Assembly: GCF_009730915.1 (NCBI RefSeq)
Contig: NC_052489.1
Span: 23,119,916-23,183,915, forward strand
Direction: 5' to 3'
DNA: 64,000 bases
Source of the DNA: Dioscorea cayenensis subsp. rotundata
Taxonomy: Eukaryota > Streptophyta > Magnoliopsida > Dioscoreales > Dioscoreaceae
A model generated the notes under the pieces. The model was not told where the DNA came from. It searched no databases and saw nothing but the letters and a program-made list of their open reading frames with translations. A program made the position numbers and the translations under genes. Within the stretch, counting starts at the first letter, position 1; every line of letters begins with the position of its first letter. Positions 22,716-33,640 of the stretch are shown in pieces.

Positions 22716-24843
22716 TTAATTATCATCCAAGTAATGAAAATCATTTTCTTCATCATCTTCATATTCATCTCCATTATATCCCTCATCCCCGTCTTCATCG
22801 CCATTTTCATCTTCATCTTCATCTTCATCAACTTCATCTTCATCTTCTTGTTGTTCTTGAACAAATGAATTTATCTCCTCAAATATACCATTAGCAAGAA
22901 CAATTGGGGTTTCAAGTTCCTCTAAAGGAGTAACATATGTAGAAATGCATATTTCATCTTCTTGATAAATGTCATCAACTAAATCAGTTGTACTTTCTTC
23001 ATGAGTCTTCCTTGTAGAAGCATGAAATGTACTCCTTGCCTTTGTTTTAAAAACAGCCCACCAATCACGGCGATCTCTCTTACTAGAGGGATAAGGAATA
23101 TAACAAACTTGATGAGCTTGATCGGCTAAAATAAATGGTTCATTGCTAAGAAGTGCTGATTTGTGTTTAATTTCAACAAGACCATGACGAGGATCAACCT
23201 TAACCCCTTTCTCCATGTCAAACCAATGACATTTAAAAAGTATAACTTTATTTCCAACACCGAAATACTCTAATTGGATAATATCCTCCAAGACACCATA
23301 AAAATCTCTCTCATAATCATTGTAAGAACTCCCTTTCACGCAAACTCCACTATTTTTGGTATTGTGATTATTCCCATAGTCTTGTGTGTGGAACTTGAAA
23401 CCATTTATAAAACAACCTTTGTAACATTTAGCAATTTGTCCAGGACCATATGACATTTCGACAACATGAGGATCAATTTCATCTTTATGTTCGGCCACCT
23501 AAAAGTGTAAGACATAGATAAATAATGTGTCACATATATACACATTTACTAGTAATACAACCATATCTTTATTAAAAACTTAAAAATTGTCTAAACCATT
23601 TTGGAAATCTTGTATCTCGTAATTTCTCTAGTTCCTTGTCAGAGATATTCACACATTCGTTTTTCATCATTTCATCGAACATCCTATATTTAATAAAATA
23701 AAGTTAGTGATATTGATTAAGTTTGAATTTGTATATTGCGCCATAAATACTAGTTACAAAATAATACTTACTCCACATATGGATATATCCCCTCGCAATT
23801 CATAAGTACATATAGTTCTGCATCATAATGTTCTCCGTCTTCTAAAAATCTAGCATTATTCATTGACCCAAAAGGTCGACCAGGACGAGAGAAAATTGAA
23901 AGTCGTCCTACAGATTCTACATCTCCACCATCATCATTGCGAGGTACACGATTTAATCTTGTTTCCACAGTAGGTTCAAAATACATTGAACAAAATGTTG
24001 AGATTTCTTGTATGATATATGCCTCACATATAGATCCTTCCACACATGCTTGATTTTCACCTTTTTCTTTAAATGATGCAAAAACCTAAACATCATAAAA
24101 GGAACTATAAGGTTTAGGTTATAATGTAAAATATTAGAATATAAGATGTAATGGAATACTACCTTTCAAACGGATACATCCAACGATATTGCACCGGTCC
24201 TCCAACCTTAACCTCATAAGGTAAGTGTATTGGCAAATGTTCCATTGAGTCAAAAAATCCCGGGGGGAAATTTTTTCTAGTTTGCATATTGTTTCAACAA
24301 TGGTAACTTCCAATTTGCCCACATGCACTGTGTGTATTTCAGTTGAGCATAAATCCCTAAAATAATGTGACAGTTCAGTTATTGCATCATATACAGAGTT
24401 TGCACCATATCGCGCATGACAACTGACAGCAAACGTTGCCTGAAAACATGACAGTCATGACTTTTCAACCCATAAAACTTGCATTCAGCTTCATTCACAC
24501 ACTGAGATATATTTGATGCAAAGCCATCAGGAAGTTTTAACTGCTTCACCCATGTTCAAACACGTTTCCTATCTTCTTTGCTCAAAGTGTACGAGGCTTG
24601 TGGGATGTAAACACGACCATTAGTTTCTACCAATTCCAATTCTTTGCGAGTGCAATACACCGCCACGTCCTTACGAGCTTTTATGTTGTCTTTTGTTTTA
24701 CCTTTTTTATTCATCATCGTATTGAATACATTCTCAAAGACATTTCTTTCAATATGCATCACATCTAAATTGTGGCGTATAAGATTTGTGTGCCAGTAAG
24801 GTAATTCCCAAAATAAGTTGGGTACAATACTATTTGACATCAA
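22716..24843 (-). pseudogene. CACTA transposase TNP2, C-terminal half (DUF4218 and DUF4216)
   Basis: 24843-24556 encodes the end of the Transposase_21 domain (FWELPYW, NLDVMHIERNVFENVF). 24550-24134 carries the DUF4218-type region, with a one-base frameshift in the A/C run near 24270. 24043-23768 continues with EAYIIQEISTFCSMYF, then an exon at about 23690-23600. 23498-22716 is the DUF4216 domain (YYGVLEDIIQLEY-like, FKCHWFD, DRRDWWAV) with a Glu/Asp-rich tail. The upstream part with the catalytic DDE residues and the transposase-associated domain is missing, so it is a truncated and shifted copy. Confidence 0.85.
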
Positions 24844-24852
24844 ACAAGGGAG

Positions 24853-27349
24853 TTACACTAAAATCAAACAGACAAAATCTGAAAAACAGTACAGAATAAA
24901 TAAAAAAAAATTACAATAGAGGATAGTGAATAAAAGTTGACCTATATATAGATGTGGACATAAGATAGTTATGCATCGCATATCATAAGTTAGTTTTATT
25001 TGAATTTGAGGAAGTATGCCAGAACAGCTGTTAAGCACTTGTACTAGTAGCACAAGAGAGTAATGATCTAAAAATTAAAATTTTAGCTATAAATATAAGA
25101 AATAAATCAACAACCTAAACCATATTAAATTAAAAAACACACTATCAGCATATCTTGCTGTTTAAAGGACTTTGGCAAGGTGTTGTTGATTGAACGGCAC
25201 ATTAGTACTCTTTCTGATATATTTGTATTTGTATGATGATGATGATGATGATGATGATGGTGAGAATGAAGAAACAGTATCTTCATCATGAGAACGCATC
25301 AACATGAATCTTAGAGTTCTCTCAATCTGATAACCACCACCAATGCTCACCTCTCTTTCCAAATGCATGCAATAACTCTCATAAACACTCACATTCACAT
25401 GCAATTTGAATCTCATCACAAATAAGAAATCATTCTCAAGTCTATTTCATCTCTTCTGTTGTTAATCCCCCCACCTTTGGTGAAAATGAATCTACTGTTC
25501 AAAATGTTCACTCCGTCCTATCTTTGGTGAAAATGAGACTTCAATTAACAAAAGATTTCATTGCATTAAAAATTGTTAAATACCTTGTTTTAGATGATGG
25601 TTTTGATTGGGCAAAAATCACACCAAATGCATTGTTTTGTAAATTGGAGTGAACAGGTATTTTGAAAGGACAAAATGTGCATCAAAAAAATTTTGCAAAA
25701 TTTTGATCACTTGGGTATTCAAACATCTGTTAAATAAACAACTAAACTGAACAAACATCTGATTTGAACAAAACTAAACATCATCAAACTTGCTAGCATT
25801 AAAAAACTGAGCAAACATAGCACAAAAAATCTTTACAAAAACCAGATAATGAAATTAAAAACAAAAAAATCTTTCTTATATTCACATATCTGCTTAATTA
25901 AGTTAAGATCTATCGAAAGTTTTTCTGAAGGTTCCTCTTTGGGCAACACTAGCAATCGAAAACATATTGAATGGTCCAAGTTCATACCTGTATTCAAATT
26001 TTTAAATAAAATAACCTTTGAAATGGACAACCAGTTTAATTTGAACACCAGAAACAAAAGGCATCAGATAAGGTGACAAACCATTTTATACTCTAGACCA
26101 GTTCAAAAAAGAAAAAAAAAACTATTGCTGGAATTCCAATCATCATATATCATATTTTTTTCATAGTGAGATCACAAAATAGCTAGGTTCCTCTAGCATC
26201 TGTGAAAAAATTACACATACGATGACTAAATGCAAGATAACTTCTTTTTAAAAGCCGACTTTAAAGTTCAAACATCATCTTATTACCTTTGAATAGTGGC
26301 AGTATCGATCATCAAAGAAGTGACCCGGCAGCGTACTTCGTTGATAAAGATAAAGTCGGCTACAAATGAATTCTTAAACCCATTCTTTGCTAGCGACAAA
26401 GGATCTCAAAATGCAGAATGGGTTTCCAAACCTTGAGTCTCTATTTCTTAAAGCAGCAGGAGCAGGATTTCACAAACAAAGATAAGATTGAGCAATTTTA
26501 CAATCCAATTTCCTAAAAGAAAAGCAATTGATCCACAATGGTAGAACAGTGAGGAGATTAGATCGATGGGTACCTTGAGGTAGGAGAGTTTCATGCTCCA
26601 GTAGACGACACCAAAAGTTAAGGTTGAAGTGTGGGCGACCTGAGAGAGAGGAGATCAAGCATGAAGTAGAGATTGTGGTTGGTGATCAAGAGGTTAAGGG
26701 GAGGGAAAACACATACAAAAGCGAGGGTGCTGACACCGGAATAAGGGCCTAGGACGCCGGCCGACGGTGAACCTCTCCGGAATGGGGCAATTTAGTAATG
26801 GAGAGATTGTGGTGGTCCGGGCGGTGACGGTGCGAAGGAGAAAGAGAGGGAAAAAGAAAAGAGAAGTTGCAGCCCTAGCCTTTTAATGAGACTAAGGTTT
26901 ATTTATTTTTTTTAAAATTTATTTTTTTTAATAAGATTTTATCATTTAATCCATCATTGAAAAATCTAATATAAGAAAAATAAATATAGGAGGTTTAAAT
27001 TAACACTATATATTGCATTCATATTATATTTTCTTATAATTATAGAAAATAAAATAAATAAATATTTTATAGATGAATATTAAAAAAATTTATAATTTTC
27101 TTTTGATAAATTGATGTATTATAAATCTATAGTAACAATAATTAAAAATAAATTAATTTAGTAAAATGAAAAATTCAATAAAAAATAAAAAAAAAATTAA
27201 AATTACAATTACATGTCTACTATAATTTGGTATATATACAATAATTATATATATATATATATCATAAATTAAAATTTATAATTATTAAACAAAAAATATT
27301 AAAATTAATAATTATCAAATTAATATTAGTACAAATAAGTTCAACATAT
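24853..27349. other. CACTA interior without recognisable coding sequence
   Basis: This is where the 5' half of TNP2 would be expected. The open frame 25419-25162 is a Ser-rich stretch over a TGA/ATG trinucleotide run and is not convincing. At 26690-26900 the sequence becomes GC-richer with several CCGG-type words; it could be the promoter/leader of the transposase gene. Otherwise AT-rich. Confidence 0.5.
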
Positions 27350-27890
27350 TAAATCTTATTCTATTGGTAATTTGATGCTAATTTTGTCGCCAACATCCAA
27401 AACTAATGATGGAATATTTCCATTGCAAGGTTTCATAATGGAAATTTCCATTACCGTTACCAAATTTCAATTGCTATTCATTTAAATTCCGTTGCTACTA
27501 TTTAACATTCCATCGGTAATTTAACACAAATAAGTTGAACATATTAAATCTTACTCCGTCGGTAATCCGACACGACTTCCGTCGCCAAAATCTACAAATA
27601 ACAACGGAATATGTTCGTTGCAAGAGTATAGCAATGGAAGTTCCCGGCAAATTTTACGCGGGCAAATTTTAGCAACAGAATAACAACGGAACATATTCCG
27701 TTGCTCATATTCCGTTGCTATTCAATTTATTCCGTTGTTATGTCTTCAAATTATGTTGGTAAGTTAAAAGAAATAAATTGAATGGATGAAGTTTTGTTCC
27801 GTTGGTAATCCGATGCTAATTCCGTTGCTATAGTCCACAAATAGCTACGGGATAGTTCCGTAGCAATTTTCCGGTTGCATATTCCTGGAT
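27350..27890. repeat. CACTA right subterminal repeat array
   Basis: About 16 copies of TTCCGTTGC/GCAACGGAA-type motifs in both orientations, including the pair-like block around 27690-27715. Mirrors the left array. Confidence 0.85.
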
Positions 27891-27904
27891 TTCTTGTAGT
27901 GAAC

Positions 27905-28990
27905 TGACTCATAAACCAAGATAAACAAAGACTTTAACTGACACTTCAACATACAGAAATACAACATTAACTTCTAATATATATATATATAACACTAACC
28001 TCAGTTGAGACCAAACTTTCTCATATAACCATGCTACTGCAGACTTAATTCACAATCTTTAACAAGGGCAACTGCATAACCAAATAGTACACATGCCATT
28101 CATCTTTAAATAGAGTTGTATCTTATCTATATTGAATACTTTATGATTAAAAACATTGTATAATTTCAATTCAACTCCAAAATTACACATCTTTTTGTTT
28201 TTAGAAAGAAATTTCATCATTCAATAAAATAACATACAACATTATGGATGTCACTTGCCACCCAAATCAAGAAGCTTGCTCTTCGACATGCTCTTTTTCT
28301 TGGTGTTGCAGGTATCAAAATGAGTTGATGGTGGTCCAGTTTGGGTGGGGTCAAAAACTTAACCATGCCCATTTATTTTGGACATGTCCGGTTTGTACTT
28401 AACCCCACCCAACCAGACTTATTGATAAAACATGTTATATATGACCAAACTTGACCTAACCTGTTTAATAGATGTATTAACCTGCCTTAATCCATCAACC
28501 AATTTTGAAATAAGTGGATAAACCATATTATCAAAACAATTTTAATTAATTAATTAATTGACATATTTAACCTGTATAACACACTTAAAGATAATTTAAA
28601 ATGTATACATAGACACACACATATATATATATATATAAAGTTAAAATCACCCCAACATTTTTTTGTAAAATTTTCCTTTCATGTATAACCATAATTGCAA
28701 TTAATCATTTATAAAATTTATTTATTTTAAAACATATATATATATATATATATATTACTCAAAATATTTAAGTAAAATTGGTTTTTTTTTCTTGGTCTTA
28801 TTCCTAGCGTTGTTCACAATTAAGTTAGACTCTAGACTTAATTAACCACCAAAACTAGATTTATTGCTTGATAAAATAAAGTTAATAAAAAAATACTAAA
28901 TTATTTCTACCCACCAATTAAAATAAAAATCAAATCACTTTGAAATTTCAACCACCGTTAAAATAATAACACAACGGTTAAAACAAATGC
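27905..28990. other. Intergenic, AT-rich
   Basis: Holds TA microsatellites (about 27980, 28620, 28735) and an AATT run near 28545. A segment at 28320-28480 with GGGTGGGGTC and a later CCCCACCC has the look of an old transposon end, but no boundaries could be set. No genes seen. Confidence 0.5.
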
Positions 28991-28997
28991 TGTTAAT

Positions 28998-29030
28998 CAC
29001 GTGGGTTGGAGCCACGTATGACTATAAAAT
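28998..29030 (+). promoter_or_regulatory. G-box and TATA box of the first F-box gene
   Basis: CACGTG at 28998-29003 lies about 20 bp upstream of TATAAAAT at 29023-29030. The TATA position predicts transcription starting near 29050-29060, which excludes an in-frame ATG at 29046 and favours the ATG at 29115. Confidence 0.6.
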
Positions 29031-29114
29031 CACAAACATGCACTCTTGCATGAAATCATATATACTACACTGCAGCACTGGGAGTTCTCTTCCAAGTTCC
29101 AACAGTACTGCAAG

Positions 29115-30176
29115 ATGACCACCCCCGTTCCCAAGAACCGAGACTGGGCCTCCATCCATGAGCCCATCCTCTTCAAGCTCGCCGATCACCTCGACGCCAT
29201 CAGCCATGTCCGGTACCGCTCCGTCTGCACCTCCTGGCGTGCATCCTCACCCAAGCGCCCCAAGACCCCCCTCATCGTCACCTGCATCCTCAACAGGTTT
29301 CGCCATCTATCCTCTCTAGTCTTCCACGACCTCGTCTGCAACCAAAGCATCGATCTCTCCTTCACTGCCGGAGATGTTCTTTCCAGCCTCGTCTCCAACG
29401 ATTACAACTACATCGGCTGCTCTCATGGATGGATTTTCTTGGCGGTTACTCAAAAGAAACCAATGATATCACTCCTGAATCCGTTCACCGGCGAGAATGT
29501 TACCCTTCCTGAAATGAATGAAGTCAACACCTCTCCGATCCAATCCCTACGCGTCGTCCTCTCGTTGCCTGTTGTGGTTTCCTACTCTCTTTATCCAATG
29601 GAGCTTAGCTTCATCCGGTTTGGCGAAACCAAGTGGAAAAGAATTGAACTATCTAGTCCACTCCGAGGTGTAACGGCGTTCAAGGGCCGGTTCTACGGCC
29701 ATTACTACGGCAGAAGCAGAAACAAGCTCTATCTGATCGATCTTGAGGCTAACAACGGGAATGGCGCCGTTGTCCCTGTTCAACTAAACTTACCGGACAA
29801 GCTTTCCGGCCAGTTATTCTCGTGGGAGTTCTTGGTTGAGTTCTCTGGTGATCTCCTTGTGGCTATTTCTAGACTTAATAGTGGACACAAGTATGAGTTC
29901 TTGAAGGTGGATTTTGAGAATGGCTTGCTCCAGATGTTACCTGAGATCGACGAACATGTGCTTTTCTTGGGAGACAGTCTGCCGGTGTTCGTTCCACCAG
30001 AGAGATTGTTGGATTTCCGTCCTGACCGCTGTCACTTCCCTGAAAACCCTAATGCACTCTCTGTCTATGATAGTTATCAGCTTGGACGTATTCTGTCCCT
30101 CGATGGGAAGAATCATGGTCAACATAGGGTACCTGCTGGTTGGATTACTCCAGTTCTGAATAAGTCTTTGGAATGA
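29115..30176 (+). CDS. F-box/DUF295 (KIB1-4 beta-propeller) protein, paralogue 1
   Basis: Single exon, 353 codons from the ATG at 29115. An in-frame ATG at 29046 lies only about 20 bp past the TATA box, so it is probably not in the mRNA. The N-terminal part (about residues 8-50) is a divergent F-box: ILFKLADHL...ISHVRYRSVCTSWRA. The rest resembles the plant DUF295/KIB beta-propeller domain, with GCSHGW, LLNPFTGE, LPEM, a VTAFKGRFYGHY strand, LYLIDLEA and a C-terminal FPENPNALSVYD. F-box proteins of this type are thought to be substrate receptors of SCF ubiquitin ligases; the substrate is unknown. It is a tandem neighbour of the 31458 gene on the same strand, about 1.3 kb apart, with the same domain order. 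Confidence 0.85.
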   Translation: MTTPVPKNRDWASIHEPILFKLADHLDAISHVRYRSVCTSWRASSPKRPKTPLIVTCILNRFRHLSSLVFHDLVCNQSIDLSFTAGDVLSSLVSNDYNYIGCSHGWIFLAVTQKKPMISLLNPFTGENVTLPEMNEVNTSPIQSLRVVLSLPVVVSYSLYPMELSFIRFGETKWKRIELSSPLRGVTAFKGRFYGHYYGRSRNKLYLIDLEANNGNGAVVPVQLNLPDKLSGQLFSWEFLVEFSGDLLVAISRLNSGHKYEFLKVDFENGLLQMLPEIDEHVLFLGDSLPVFVPPERLLDFRPDRCHFPENPNALSVYDSYQLGRILSLDGKNHGQHRVPAGWITPVLNKSLE

Positions 30177-31395
30177 GGTACGTACGTAATTATGATTAAT
30201 GCATGCATGACATATACGCAAACTGTTCATGATCTTTTTCTCTTGTTTCTTTAATTTTTTTTAAATGTTTGTAAACTGATATGATGGTGGTTAAGTCCTT
30301 AAATTCATCATGTTTTCTCTTATTTCTCGAATTTCCATTCATACTAATGACTGATCATATGTAGGAAATAAATCATGACTTGGATGTTATATATTAATTA
30401 GCTATATATTGATCGTTTTCCAATAATTATTTCTTACAGGTTACAAAAAAAATGGTTACTTCTTTGAGTGATGATCATCTTGAGCTGCTAAAGATATATT
30501 CTCAAGGCTCTCTTTCTTAAAGATGGTCCTGCTGGATGGGTTGTATATATATAGCTTGATGTTGACGCAAGTATATCATATTTGAAAGACTCTAGCTTAG
30601 TACTGAATTCTCCATGACTTCTATTTCTTCAGTTCATAATGATTGTGCATATATGATATGCCGTTTACTTGGTTGAATTCTTTGCCTTGAGGTGTCTAAC
30701 TTAACTAATCAAACTTCTATTCATCATATACCTGATTATACAATTATGATTGAGGAAATACATAAAGATTCTGAACGGAAAAAAGCTAATTCAAAGTTAA
30801 TCTATTTAATAGTTAACGTATTACATCCTCTGCAAGCATTAATTAAAAATCACTTTCATTTATTTATATATATTGAAATTTAATTTTAAAATCCTATCAA
30901 AACATGGTTAAAATAGTGTTTTATATATGAGGGTATTGTTATTATATACTGTAGTAATAACTATTTTTTTTCAATTATTAATTTAATACTAGTCTAACAT
31001 TAAAGATAATGTACTTAATTAAGTTGGTCTGGAGGGGATATACCTGTCTATATGGTTGAATTAGATTCACAGCTGGTAATTTGAGGTTTGACTCATAAGT
31101 CAATTCATAAAGCCATTGTGATGGGAGATTGTTTGGTTTCTCTCTCTTCTTTTGGAGATCTTAAGGTTACCCTTTGTAAAGAGGCCTGCAAATCAAATAG
31201 CCTTGCATTACGTTCATTAGCTTGTTGATTCTATTACATATATATATATATATATATTCCATGAGGAGCGGCTTTTAATTAATCCTCCTCTCTTGCTATC
31301 GGATGTTTTCTCCATGTAAATTTGATTTAATTAAATTCTCTTTTTTTATATAAATTAAAAAAAAAAGAGTTGGTTGGCGCCAACCCATGCAATGC
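30177..31395. other. Intergenic region between the two F-box genes
   Basis: Probably contains the 3' UTR of the first gene and the promoter of the second. TA microsatellite near 31238-31257. A short frame at 30692-30883 has no recognisable similarity and is not called. Confidence 0.5.
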
Positions 31396-31403
31396 AACAC
31401 GTC

Positions 31404-31452
31404 ATTATATATATATATATATACATTGCATGCATGCATGCATGCATGCACG
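31404..31452 (+). promoter_or_regulatory. TA microsatellite and ATGC repeat in core promoter position
   Basis: A TATATA run (31404-31421) is followed by GCATGCATGCATGCATGCATGC (about 31428-31450), ending just before the probable start codon at 31458. The TA run may serve as the TATA box; if so the 5' leader is very short or transcription starts within the repeat. Confidence 0.4.
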
Positions 31453-31457
31453 AATTC

Positions 31458-32693
31458 ATGCAACTCAACCCTAAACACAAGATGAAGCCCCCCTCTGCCA
31501 AGAAGCCCAAGATGAAGCCCCCCGCTGCCAAGAAACCCAAGATGAAGGGCCCCCCTGCCAAGAAGCCCAAGATGAAGCCCCCCTCTGCCAAGAAACCCAA
31601 GATGACGCCACTCACTCCCAAGAGCCGCGACTGGTCGGCCCTCTCTAAGGTCATCCTCTTCAAGACCGCCGGCCACCTCAACGCCGTCGACCACACCCGA
31701 TTCCGCTCCATCTGCACCTCATGGCGCGCAGCCTCAGCCAAGCGCCCCATGATCCCACTCATCATTGACTGTGAAGTTGACTTAGAGAACCATTTGTTAT
31801 CTCTAAGCTTCTACGACCTCGTCCTCAAACAAAACATTCCCCTTCCGGCCACCGCCTCCACCACCATCGCTCCCCTCATCGCCGACAAACGCCATTACTT
31901 CATCGGCTCCTCTTTCGGATGGATTCACTTCTTCTCAATTGAAGAGAATAAAAAATCAAAGATATCAATCTTGAACCCCTTCACCTCAGAGTTTTTCAGC
32001 CTCCCTGAGTTGAATCATACCTACATAATTACCCCCACCTTAGGCATTCGCGTCGTGGTCTTCCTCCCCATTGTTATTTGCTTCACCGCTGTACCAGCCC
32101 ATGTGAACTTCATCCGGATTGGAGCCAACCAATGGAAGACTATCATTCTTCATATTGGTGAACTCTCTTGTGTGACACAGTTCAAGGGTCGGTTCTACTG
32201 CCACTATAAAACTTGCTCCGACGTCATAACCAGAAATACGCTCCATATGATCGATCTTGAAGCCAACGAGGGGAACGGTGCTGTCGTCCCAGTCAAGCTC
32301 TACACACAGTACAACTTCACCAAAGCAGGACAGTACTATAGGTTCTTAAGCAAGTCCTCGGAGGATCTAATTGTGTGCTGTTATAGCCGGAAGCAACTTG
32401 CTTTTCAGTTCTTTATGGTGGATTTTGAAAATGGAACGCTAAAGCAATGGTCAGGTCCGGAACCTCTGATTTTCTCAGCGCGTCGAAGTCAGGCATTGTT
32501 GTTGCCCTCTCAGGAAATGGAGTTCAGGGGTGATCGGGTTTACTTCATTGAATTTCCTAATGCACTCATTGTTTATGATCGGCTTAAGTTTGGCCGGTTC
32601 TTGAGGCTGAATGGGTATTTGGAGTATTTAGGGAGGACAAGAATCGCAGCAGCTTGGTTCACTCCCGTTCTTTTGAATAAGTCTTTGATGTAA
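31458..32693 (+). CDS. F-box/DUF295 protein, paralogue 2, with N-terminal Lys/Pro repeats
   Basis: Single exon, 411 codons if started at 31458; the ATG at 31482 is the alternative. The frame also extends upstream through the TA/ATGC microsatellite, which is unlikely to be coding. Domain order: a basic repeat tail (residues 8-57), a divergent F-box (ILFKTAGHLNAVDHTRFRSI), then a DUF295/KIB beta-propeller region with GSSFGWIHFF, ILNPFTSEFFSLPE, VTQFKGRFYCHY, LHMIDLEANEGNGAV and FPNALIVYD. It shares these blocks with the 29115 gene and with the fragment split at 13.5/18.5 kb. The probable role is SCF substrate recognition. The repeat tail is absent from paralogue 1 and looks like a nuclear-localisation or nucleic-acid-binding type sequence; that is inference. 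Confidence 0.85.
   Translation: MQLNPKHKMKPPSAKKPKMKPPAAKKPKMKGPPAKKPKMKPPSAKKPKMTPLTPKSRDWSALSKVILFKTAGHLNAVDHTRFRSICTSWRAASAKRPMIPLIIDCEVDLENHLLSLSFYDLVLKQNIPLPATASTTIAPLIADKRHYFIGSSFGWIHFFSIEENKKSKISILNPFTSEFFSLPELNHTYIITPTLGIRVVVFLPIVICFTAVPAHVNFIRIGANQWKTIILHIGELSCVTQFKGRFYCHYKTCSDVITRNTLHMIDLEANEGNGAVVPVKLYTQYNFTKAGQYYRFLSKSSEDLIVCCYSRKQLAFQFFMVDFENGTLKQWSGPEPLIFSARRSQALLLPSQEMEFRGDRVYFIEFPNALIVYDRLKFGRFLRLNGYLEYLGRTRIAAAWFTPVLLNKSLM
31479..31628 (+). repeat. In-frame 30-bp tandem repeat coding KMKPPSAKKP
   Basis: Five consecutive 30-bp units within the open frame, the first four encoding close variants of KMKPPSAKKP (third unit KMKGPPAKKP), the fifth diverged (KMTPLTPKSR). DNA identity between units is very high, pointing to recent slippage or unequal crossing-over. 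Confidence 0.95.
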
Positions 32694-32737
32694 TTAGGTA
32701 CGTGATGACGCATGTATGCACATATGATTGTTATTAG

Positions 32738-33030
32738 TTCATTCATGCAAGTTCTCTACTCAATTCTTGAGTTTTTTTATGGCTTGTTTTGATTATGAAC
32801 TACTTCTTTGAATGATGGTACTTTCAACTTTGGCATCTCAACGATACTCTGTTTCTTGAGTTTTTTGGCTTGTATTGATTGTGCACATATGATATGAATT
32901 TCATTCTTCATGCAAGTTCTCTAAATTTCTTGAGGTTTTTGTTATGTGTTTCTTGTGTTGATTATGAACTGCTTCTTTGAATGATTATGAAATTAATTTG
33001 GCATCTCAACAGTCTGTTTCTTGATAGCAA
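32738..33030 (+). repeat. Duplicated block downstream of F-box paralogue 2
   Basis: A block beginning TTCATTC-ATGCAAGTTCTC and including GATTATGAACT-CTTCTTTGAATG and TTTGGCATCTCAAC occurs at about 32738 and again at about 32899, period about 160 bp. A third partial copy (GTTTCTTGAG...TGATTGTGCA) lies between them. It probably overlaps the 3' UTR. Confidence 0.75.
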
Positions 33031-33344
33031 TTAATGCAGCATGAAGTGTATGTTTGGCTTGGAAGATAAGCTCGATCAGTGCAGGTGATATCCATGCATA
33101 AAATTCATCACTGATTTGTCAATTGAAATATCATTGCAATTATATAGCATTATATAAATTTCTCTATTTTTAAGCCAGTGGAGGTTTCATTCTTGTAATT
33201 ATTTATTTAAAATAATTAAATATCATTGCAATTATATGGTTAATTGTTATAATTATTTCTTTTAAACATTTTAACAAATAAATTTGTAAGTAATGCCAAA
33301 GAAGAACTTGAACACACTTTAGAGGTTTTTTTTTCATGCAAGAA

Positions 33345-33640
33345 CACAAGGAATTTTCATGGGTAAAAATGTAATTTTACATTTCATTACTGGGTATTCC
33401 CCCAATATGGGGGGATGAGTTATGCCTTGAGGGGAGGTAATGATTTCTCTTGGCCCTCAATCATTACATGCAAAAAAAAAATATCCAAACAAGGGGAAGA
33501 GAATGTGTAATCATGGTAATGATTGAGGGCATACAAACGCCCCCATTTCCATTCATGGCCATTCACATAATTCATTCCCATTCCCATTTCCAGCATGTCA
33601 ACCAAACACCCAAACGCCACCGCTTGGGCCTATGAGGCAG
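33345..33640. mobile_element. MITE-like element (tentative)
   Basis: Internally inverted composition: GGTAATGATT...GAGGGC occurs near 33438 and 33520, with inverted TCAATCATTACATG, and the CATTCCCATT-type end near 33570 is common in plant miniature elements. Left and right ends and a target duplication could not be fixed. Confidence 0.3.

Larger units (their letters stand above)
18992..27901 (-). mobile_element. CACTA (En/Spm-type) transposon, internally deleted
   Basis: The right terminus, read inward, is CACTACAAGAAATCC; the left is TACTACAAGAAATAC, with the first base mutated. The 3-bp target duplication AAC lies at 18989-18991 and 27902-27904. Both ends carry dense subterminal repeats of the GCAACGGAA/TTCCGTTGC type. 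The interior carries, on the minus strand, remnants of both standard CACTA genes: a TNP2-type transposase with DUF4218 and DUF4216 regions, and a Transposase_24 (PTTA/En-Spm) protein. The N-terminal and catalytic half of TNP2 is absent, so this copy should be non-autonomous. Length about 8.9 kb. Confidence 0.93.

Noticed and set aside
25162-25419. Ser-rich 85-codon frame within the CACTA element
   Set aside because: The Ser run comes from a GAT trinucleotide repeat; no similarity to the missing TNP2 half.
29046-29114. Extended N-terminus of F-box paralogue 1
   Set aside because: The TATA box at 29023-29030 puts the transcript start at or after this ATG, and the family similarity begins after 29115.
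31374-31457. Upstream extension of F-box paralogue 2 coding IYIYIYIACMHACMH
   Set aside because: It translates a TA/ATGC microsatellite in the core promoter region.
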